A stretch of DNA of 64,000 nucleotides from Shimia ponticola (GTDB lineage: Bacteria > Pseudomonadota > Alphaproteobacteria > Rhodobacterales > Rhodobacteraceae), in the NCBI RefSeq assembly GCF_007995215.1, contig NZ_VCDK01000007.1, forward strand, positions 1-64,000, given 5' to 3'. The notes beneath the pieces were generated by a model. The model made no database searches, was not told the origin of the DNA, and worked only from the letters and a program-made list of their open reading frames with translations. How positions within the stretch are numbered: position 1 is the stretch's first letter; every line of letters starts with the position of its first letter. The translations under genes and the position numbers were made by a program. Positions 58,651 to 64,000 of this stretch are shown here, piece by piece.

Positions 58651-60901
58651 TGCCGTCACGCTCGTCTCCGGCGAAATCTTTCGCGAGGGTTGGAGCCGCA
58701 TCAGGGGGTCGATGCAAGGTCTGGGGACACGGAGGGCGCAAATGGTGCGTGCGGCCTACGGGCACCGTGCCGCGGTCTTCAAACCGATCCGCACAGGCGG
58801 CACACACACCAAGGCCCAGCTCCAGAACCAGCTGACCTATCTGACAACAAAGTCTTCCCACATCGTCGACAGTCGCGGCGTCCATGATGGCAAGACGCGG
58901 CTCTCGGGGGAGGAAATCACTTCCGTGGTCGAGCGGTTCACGTCGCGGTGGGATGAGGGGTTCAATCCCAAGCTCGGGCATACCAGCCATCTCCTGATGT
59001 CGTTTCCACGCGGCACCAAGGCCACTCATGTGCGCGACATTGCCAGCGATGTCTGCGAGCGCTTCTTCCAGAACGAAGACCGCAATTTCGACTACCTGAT
59101 CGCCGTCCATAAAGACCGTGACCATCCACATGCCCATGTAGTGATCAATCGCCGGTCGCAGGAAGGCGAGTTCTTCTATTTGGGGCGGGATCATCACTTC
59201 AACTACGACGCCTTTCGCCTGGCGATGGTTGAAGAGGCGGAGAAATACGGGGTTCGTCTCGAGGCGACCCGGCGCGTCGACCGCGGTGAAACCCATTATC
59301 CGCCCCGCACCCGCGAGGTCTATGCCGCCAAAGAAGAGGGGCGTGTCGTTCGCCAGCGGGAACGGGTCGGAGAGGATCTTGACCGCGCCCTCGGCGAGAT
59401 CGCTGGAAACGCCCAGGTGTATCGATCCCTCGCGGCCGAGGCGTCGCCTGAAAATCGCGAAGACATAGAAGACGCCTTGCTGAAGGCTAGCGCGCTTCTC
59501 GCGCGGCAGGGCAAACTCCCGCAAACCGGAGATATCTATATGAGCCAGGACCAGAGTTTCGACGATCTGAACAGTCGCTTCGCCGATGAGATGAACCGCG
59601 TTGCCGCCCTGATCCGGGAGGCCCCCGAAGCCGACCGCCCGGCGTTACAAAAGCAGATGGTGGCGGCGCTGAGGCCGGTCGCGCATATGCAGCCGCTCGG
59701 ATTGCGCTCAGGCACACTGATAGAGCGGCCAACAGAGACGGGCATCTATTCTGAGGCCAACATCAACGCGGGCCTGGTGGAGAAGCTGCGCGAGGGCCGG
59801 ACCCGGGCGCAGATTGACACTGCCTTGCGCGGGACCGGGATTTCTTCGGAAACGGTCGTTGCACGCATCGAGCAAGGGGCCGATACGGCGGCCCTGGAAC
59901 GGGAATGGTATGCCGACGATCTTCAGAAGATCGCGGAGGCGCAGGACCTCAATCTTGAGCGCCGCGAAGATCTGAAGGTCGCCGTCGACAAGCTCGACAA
60001 GGTGCATGTCGCCCTCGGGACAGGTCTGGAGCGTGCGGAAGTGCTGCGCCGTGATGGCGTCATCGAGGATACCCATGTTCCAGACATGCATTACGATGCA
60101 GAAAGCGTGGATGATGCAGCACGCGCGATCCGGCAAGGCATGCGCGGGCAGGGGCTGTCCGAGGGGGACATCGCCGAGCGCGCGGATGAAATCACCATCC
60201 GGGCCGAGGCCCGCCTCGAGATGGAGCAACGGGCCTATCTGCGGCGACATCCCGATCTGCCGGTACGGCCAAGCGATGTGATCGATGCGCGCGATCCATT
60301 CAACATCCGCATCACTAACGAGGCACAAGCGGATCGCATCGACGCCGAGGTTGATCGCATCCTATCGCGGTCCGATGGGCCCTTGCAGATCGACGAGGCC
60401 GTCGCGAACGAGATGCGGGAACGCTATCCCGACATGCCAGAGCATCTGGCGCGCGGTCTCGGAGCAACTTATGCAGCTACATTTGCCGCCAGGCGCGGCG
60501 AGGTCGCAACGGACGATCGAGACGCGCTCGCGGAAGCCACCCACAGGTTGCCGGACAACTCAGTCCTTGCGGGCGTCGTGGCCCATGAACGCATAGACAA
60601 GATCAATCCACCTCTTGCCGATGAAGAGGGCAGGGCGGCCTATCGCGCGGAAGTCGAGCGCCTTCTTGACGATGACAGGATTGCCGCCTTGCGCGACGGC
60701 GATGCCGATGCGCTTGACGAGGTGATCGACAACCGGCTGGACCGGCTCTACGCCGCGAAAGCCTACCTGCAGTCGGATGAGGCGACCGCAAACAGTGACG
60801 CCGTGCGCGAGGTCGTCTCCGAGATCGCCGAAGAGGAATATGACGCGCAGCGCCTGAAGAGCCTGCAAAGCCACACCGAGAAAGGCCAGACCCATGGATA
60901 G
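58637..60901 (+). CDS. VirD2-like conjugative relaxase
   Basis: 754 aa. MOB-P/VirD2-type relaxase domain in the first ~200 residues: likely nicking Tyr68 (QNQLTYLTTKS), HLLMSFPRGT and metal-binding motif III HKDRDHPHAHVVINRR (H158, D160, H163, H165, H167). The long C-terminal half is charged, helical and unlike VirD2; it may hold a transport signal. Nicks oriT and pilots the strand into the recipient. Overlaps the coupling-protein gene by 8 bp. Confidence 0.92.
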   Translation: MSRSDAVTLVSGEIFREGWSRIRGSMQGLGTRRAQMVRAAYGHRAAVFKPIRTGGTHTKAQLQNQLTYLTTKSSHIVDSRGVHDGKTRLSGEEITSVVERFTSRWDEGFNPKLGHTSHLLMSFPRGTKATHVRDIASDVCERFFQNEDRNFDYLIAVHKDRDHPHAHVVINRRSQEGEFFYLGRDHHFNYDAFRLAMVEEAEKYGVRLEATRRVDRGETHYPPRTREVYAAKEEGRVVRQRERVGEDLDRALGEIAGNAQVYRSLAAEASPENREDIEDALLKASALLARQGKLPQTGDIYMSQDQSFDDLNSRFADEMNRVAALIREAPEADRPALQKQMVAALRPVAHMQPLGLRSGTLIERPTETGIYSEANINAGLVEKLREGRTRAQIDTALRGTGISSETVVARIEQGADTAALEREWYADDLQKIAEAQDLNLERREDLKVAVDKLDKVHVALGTGLERAEVLRRDGVIEDTHVPDMHYDAESVDDAARAIRQGMRGQGLSEGDIAERADEITIRAEARLEMEQRAYLRRHPDLPVRPSDVIDARDPFNIRITNEAQADRIDAEVDRILSRSDGPLQIDEAVANEMRERYPDMPEHLARGLGATYAATFAARRGEVATDDRDALAEATHRLPDNSVLAGVVAHERIDKINPPLADEEGRAAYRAEVERLLDDDRIAALRDGDADALDEVIDNRLDRLYAAKAYLQSDEATANSDAVREVVSEIAEEEYDAQRLKSLQSHTEKGQTHG

Positions 60902-63128
60902 GGGTCGGATCGCGCTCGGCATTATTCTCCTGACCCTTCTCAGTGCGGGGTTTGGATATGTCTTTGCGAGTGCGTTCCTGACGTTTCGCGACCTTGGCTT
61001 GCGCGCGGAGATCGATTTTCTGTGGCTCGCCAGGAATTACCTGAGCCTCCGTCAGGTGCGTCCCGATGATTTTCAACTGGCCAATCTCATCATTGGCGGT
61101 ACGACCTTTGCGGGCATGCTCCTGAGCGCGGTCCTATCCGGCACCGCATTGACGAAGTTCGGCAAGACCCATTGGCAGCGGGCTGGGGAGTTGAAGCGCA
61201 ACGGCTTTTTCACGGCGCCGGGGAGCGGGTTCATCCTCGGCAAAATGACCTCGCCCAGGCGGCGAGGCAGGTATCTGTCCTCCAGCGTCTATCCTCATGT
61301 GCTTTGCGTGGCCCCGACTGGGCGCGGGAAGACGACCGGCTTCGTGATCCCGAACCTGCTGACATTCCGCGGCAGCGCTGTTGTTCTCGACGTGAAGGGC
61401 GAGAATTTCGAGGCGACGGCCCGACACCGGGCGGCAGAGGGGGATGATGTCTATCGTTTCGCCCCCACGGACTGGAACGACCGCCGGTCGCATCGCTACA
61501 ACCCGCTCCTCAGGATCGCCGGCCTCCGCGATCCCAACCAGCAGCAGATGGAGCTGCAGCTCCTCGCAACGCTCTTTCTGCAGACGGACAACGATCGAAC
61601 GTCCGGCCTGCTCAAAGGCGGGATCGATCTCTTTGTTGCGGCGGGCCTGCTTGCCTTCGAGCGTAAGCGCCCCACACTCGGCGAAATCTACCGCATCACG
61701 GCGTCCGGTGGGGACAAGCGCAAGGAGTTCATGAAGCGGCGTGACGAGGTGCAGAACACGGCGGCGAAGCTGATCTTCGAGCGGATGGCCTCAACGAACA
61801 ACGACACGCTGACCTCCTATATCTCTCTCCTGATGACCTCCGGCCTCGATCAGTGGAGCAACCCAGCCATCGATGCCGCGACCTCCACGTCGGATTTCGA
61901 CTTCCGGACCATTCGCAAGAAGCCGTTTTCGGTCTACCTGGTTGTGGCCCCGAACATGGTGCGCCCCATGGCGGCGCTGATCCGGTTGTTTTTCTCCGAC
62001 TTGATTGCTTCCCTGCAGGATCGGGAGCCGGGTCCGGACGAGCCCTGGCCGGTGATGATCATGCTTGATGAGTTCAATCGGCTCGGGAAAATGCCAATCG
62101 TTGTCGAAAGCATCGAGACCTTGCGGTCTTATCGCGGTCACCTGGCGATCGTGACCCAGACCATCCCGGCGCTCGATGAAATCTACGGCGAGAACACCCG
62201 CCGCGCTTTGCAGGGGAATGCCGGGATCAAGCTCTATCTCACACCGTCCGATGAGAAGACCGTCGAGGAGTTGAGTGGCGCGGTCGGCATGACCACCAAA
62301 CGTGTGGTCACCCGTTCACGCTCCATCGGCCGCAATCCGTTCGAGGGGCGCAGCATGTCCGAGCGCACGGAAGAGACATCGCTTCTGCCGAAGGATGAAG
62401 CCCGGCGCATGTCGCTTGATGACATCGTCATGGTCGTGGATGCCCAGATGCCAGTGCGGGCAAAGCGCATTCGGTATTTCGACGACCCGTTCTTCAAGAG
62501 CATTCACAAGGCACAGTCAGGCGAGTTGCCGTTCCCGGAAGTGGCTCCTGCAGAAGAACCTCGAGATGATGCAACTGGGCAGACGGAAAGGGGCGCGCCC
62601 CACGTGGAAGAAGTTGAGGCCAAAGCGGAAGGCGTAGAGGCGCGGTCATCCCGCAAAGCTCCGTCGAAGATGGATAGAACAAGTATTGCTGCCGCACAAA
62701 CCACGGCGTCCATGGGCACGACGCTTACCACCAGTCGGCGCAAGAAGAGTTCGAAGGCGCTTCGCGAAGTTGGTTTGACCACAGATCAGGCTGAGCCAGA
62801 CCTTCCGGTACAGCAGAGTTTCAAGCTGACAGACATGATCGCCGGTGACGGAGCAGACGCCAAAGCTGCCGTCCAATCGACGATCTCCGCTCTTGCGGAA
62901 ATTGGTGCGGAGGACCTGGCAGGGCAGGGCGGGGGCGCAGCGTCGGGCAAGGCAATTGTGGCTGCAGCCGATGCAGAGGCCGATTCAGAAGGTGATGGTG
63001 ATACATCTCCCGTGAGCGAGGGCATTGAGGATGGCGTCGACATCGGCGAAATCACGAAGCATCGTGTACGGGATGAAGAGGATATCGAGGCAGAATTCAG
63101 AGAACAAGCGCTCACACACAAGGCCTAG
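60894..63128 (+). CDS. traG: Type IV coupling protein VirD4/TraG
   Basis: 744 aa. Two N-terminal membrane helices (~6-29 and ~64-82), Walker A VAPTGRGKTTGFVIPN (~140-147), VLDVKGENF, Walker B WPVMIMLDEFNRLGK, AIVTQTIPALDEIYG and YLTPSDEKTVEELS. ATP-driven pump linking the relaxosome to a type IV secretion channel. An extra ~170-residue acidic/Ala-rich C-terminal tail (after residue ~570) is longer than VirD4. No channel (VirB) genes lie in the window. Confidence 0.93.
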   Translation: MDRGRIALGIILLTLLSAGFGYVFASAFLTFRDLGLRAEIDFLWLARNYLSLRQVRPDDFQLANLIIGGTTFAGMLLSAVLSGTALTKFGKTHWQRAGELKRNGFFTAPGSGFILGKMTSPRRRGRYLSSSVYPHVLCVAPTGRGKTTGFVIPNLLTFRGSAVVLDVKGENFEATARHRAAEGDDVYRFAPTDWNDRRSHRYNPLLRIAGLRDPNQQQMELQLLATLFLQTDNDRTSGLLKGGIDLFVAAGLLAFERKRPTLGEIYRITASGGDKRKEFMKRRDEVQNTAAKLIFERMASTNNDTLTSYISLLMTSGLDQWSNPAIDAATSTSDFDFRTIRKKPFSVYLVVAPNMVRPMAALIRLFFSDLIASLQDREPGPDEPWPVMIMLDEFNRLGKMPIVVESIETLRSYRGHLAIVTQTIPALDEIYGENTRRALQGNAGIKLYLTPSDEKTVEELSGAVGMTTKRVVTRSRSIGRNPFEGRSMSERTEETSLLPKDEARRMSLDDIVMVVDAQMPVRAKRIRYFDDPFFKSIHKAQSGELPFPEVAPAEEPRDDATGQTERGAPHVEEVEAKAEGVEARSSRKAPSKMDRTSIAAAQTTASMGTTLTTSRRKKSSKALREVGLTTDQAEPDLPVQQSFKLTDMIAGDGADAKAAVQSTISALAEIGAEDLAGQGGGAASGKAIVAAADAEADSEGDGDTSPVSEGIEDGVDIGEITKHRVRDEEDIEAEFREQALTHKA

Positions 63129-63279
63129 TTGCTCCTACAAAAAGACAGCGGACCTTCAACATTCTGTGCCAGAAGGTCAGGTGTGCGGACAAAGCTGCGT
63201 CCAAATCTTCTCTTTGAATGTTGGCAATAACGCCTCATGTGCCGCCGAGGGCATGAAAGAACTTATTTGAGTTTGCAAC

Positions 63280-63999
63280 TTAGGTTGCCAAACACGAATT
63301 ACCTTCTTCCTGCTCGATCAGTTTGCGAAGCGAATTTGACGGGAGTGCCCCCATGAAGACGGTTCGTCCTACCGCAAATGCGGGGGTTCCGAAAAAGCCA
63401 AAGACCTGTGCGATCGCTGCGCTCAGTTTCAGGCGGCGTTCGATGGCATCGGACTGCATGTCTTGGAGCAGCTTATCCGCGTCAAGACCGAGACCGTTTG
63501 CGATGGACGCCACAAAACGTTCATCCGTCACCGCAGGTGTTCGCATCAGTCGTGCGTGCAACTGACGGTATTGGCCCTGCATATCAGCGGCGAGGACGGC
63601 GCGGCTGGCCACTGCGGACGCGACACCCAAAAGAGGAAGCTGGTGGCGCACGATGTGAAAGGTCCCGGGCTGGTTTGCCTCAAGTTCAACAAGCCGGTCA
63701 TCCATGACGCGGCAGATCGGGCAGGCGAAATCGGAAAACATTGCGACCGGGACCGTTTCGGATGGCGCGTCCCCGAAGAAGGACGCGCAGGGATTTGATC
63801 GGACAAACGCTTGTAGTTCCATATCGGCCTCGGTTTCCCTCGGGCTAGTGTCCAGACCGGCGAAGATGGCCGCGCCTGGCGTAGAGGCGCCTGTGCCGCC
63901 CAATCGCCGAAAGGGCGACAGGCCGGGTATCTCTTCGAACTCAAAATCTGGCTGTCCGAGCGAGGCGAGATAGGGAACGCCTTTCACCCATCCCACCAA
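63280..63999 (-). CDS. DsbA-like thiol oxidoreductase (cut by window edge)
   Basis: 239 residues visible; the frame is open to the edge, so the true start lies outside. Thioredoxin-fold DsbA family: FSDFACPICRVMDDRLVEL with a CPIC active site, ADMQGQYRQLHARLM and the cis-proline loop FGTPAFAVGRTVFMGAL. Catalyses disulfide formation or isomerisation in the periplasm. Such proteins accompany conjugation loci, where pilus and channel proteins need disulfides. Confidence 0.85.
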   Translation of the reverse strand: MVGWVKGVPYLASLGQPDFEFEEIPGLSPFRRLGGTGASTPGAAIFAGLDTSPRETEADMELQAFVRSNPCASFFGDAPSETVPVAMFSDFACPICRVMDDRLVELEANQPGTFHIVRHQLPLLGVASAVASRAVLAADMQGQYRQLHARLMRTPAVTDERFVASIANGLGLDADKLLQDMQSDAIERRLKLSAAIAQVFGFFGTPAFAVGRTVFMGALPSNSLRKLIEQEEGNSCLAT

Positions 64000-64000
64000 G

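Overview
The window looks like part of a large plasmid (or chromid) from an alphaproteobacterium, most likely a Roseobacter-type Rhodobacteraceae. Signs of this are an RPA-type RepA with iterons, a VirC1/VirC2-like pair, a VirD2-like relaxase with a VirD4/TraG coupling protein, two toxin-antitoxin modules, and gene order typical of marine Rhodobacterales phosphonate clusters. No rRNA, tRNA or CRISPR was seen. All assignments rest on reading motifs and gene order; no database search was run.

Layout. 1-1920: right part of a CBASS anti-phage locus (C-terminus of the cyclase, then the HNH-SAVED effector Cap5). 2200-9258: a LysR regulator divergent from a UgpBAEC-like ABC importer operon ending in two calcineurin-type phosphodiesterases. 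9350-21900: phosphonate block 1 (phnF1-G-H-I-J-K-L-M, phnC-D-E-E, a P-loop kinase-like protein, a third phosphodiesterase, a hexapeptide transferase, a broken GNAT gene). 22041-23269: an aldo/keto reductase and a small secreted protein. 23486-37096: phosphonate block 2 (phnC-D-E-E, SDR, hexapeptide transferase, phnF2, phnG-H-I-J-K, GNAT, phnL, phnN, DUF1045, phnM). 37484-43849, minus strand: phosphonate block 3 (phnD-C-E, methyltransferase, third phnM, MFS transporter, TIM-barrel protein). 44087-63128: plasmid backbone (RepA and iterons, a broken IS110 element, ParB-like protein, VapBC, SSB, ParDE, an ArdC-like protein, VirC1/C2-like pair, MobC-like protein, relaxase, coupling protein). 63280 onward: a DsbA-like protein cut by the window edge.

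How it fits together. About 40 kb is devoted to organophosphorus uptake and breakdown: three phosphonate ABC importers, two phnGHIJKL sets and three phnM paralogs. Block 2 is a canonical C-P lyase system; its PhnJ has all four key cysteines at the E. coli positions. Block 1 has a full-length PhnJ that keeps the glycyl-radical glycine and the zinc-site histidine but has lost three of the four cysteines needed for the [4Fe-4S] cluster and the thiyl radical, while its PhnI keeps the HxxxxH zinc motif. A 16-bp palindrome, ATTCAT-N4-ATGAAT, lies in front of phnF1, phnC1 and phnD3 and probably joins blocks 1 and 3 into one PhnF1 regulon. Candidate Pho boxes sit at several promoters. The block 1 plus block 3 regulon, centred on a PhnJ that should not do radical chemistry, is the best candidate here for an undescribed system.

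Other points: a 57-codon membrane-protein gene antisense between phnI2 and phnJ2 with its own Pho-like box; hairpins after three solute-binding-protein genes; a repeated AATATTATAATATT palindrome in front of three plasmid genes; and a 13-bp inverted repeat with a T-border-like TGGCAGGA beside the mobilization operon, a candidate oriT.
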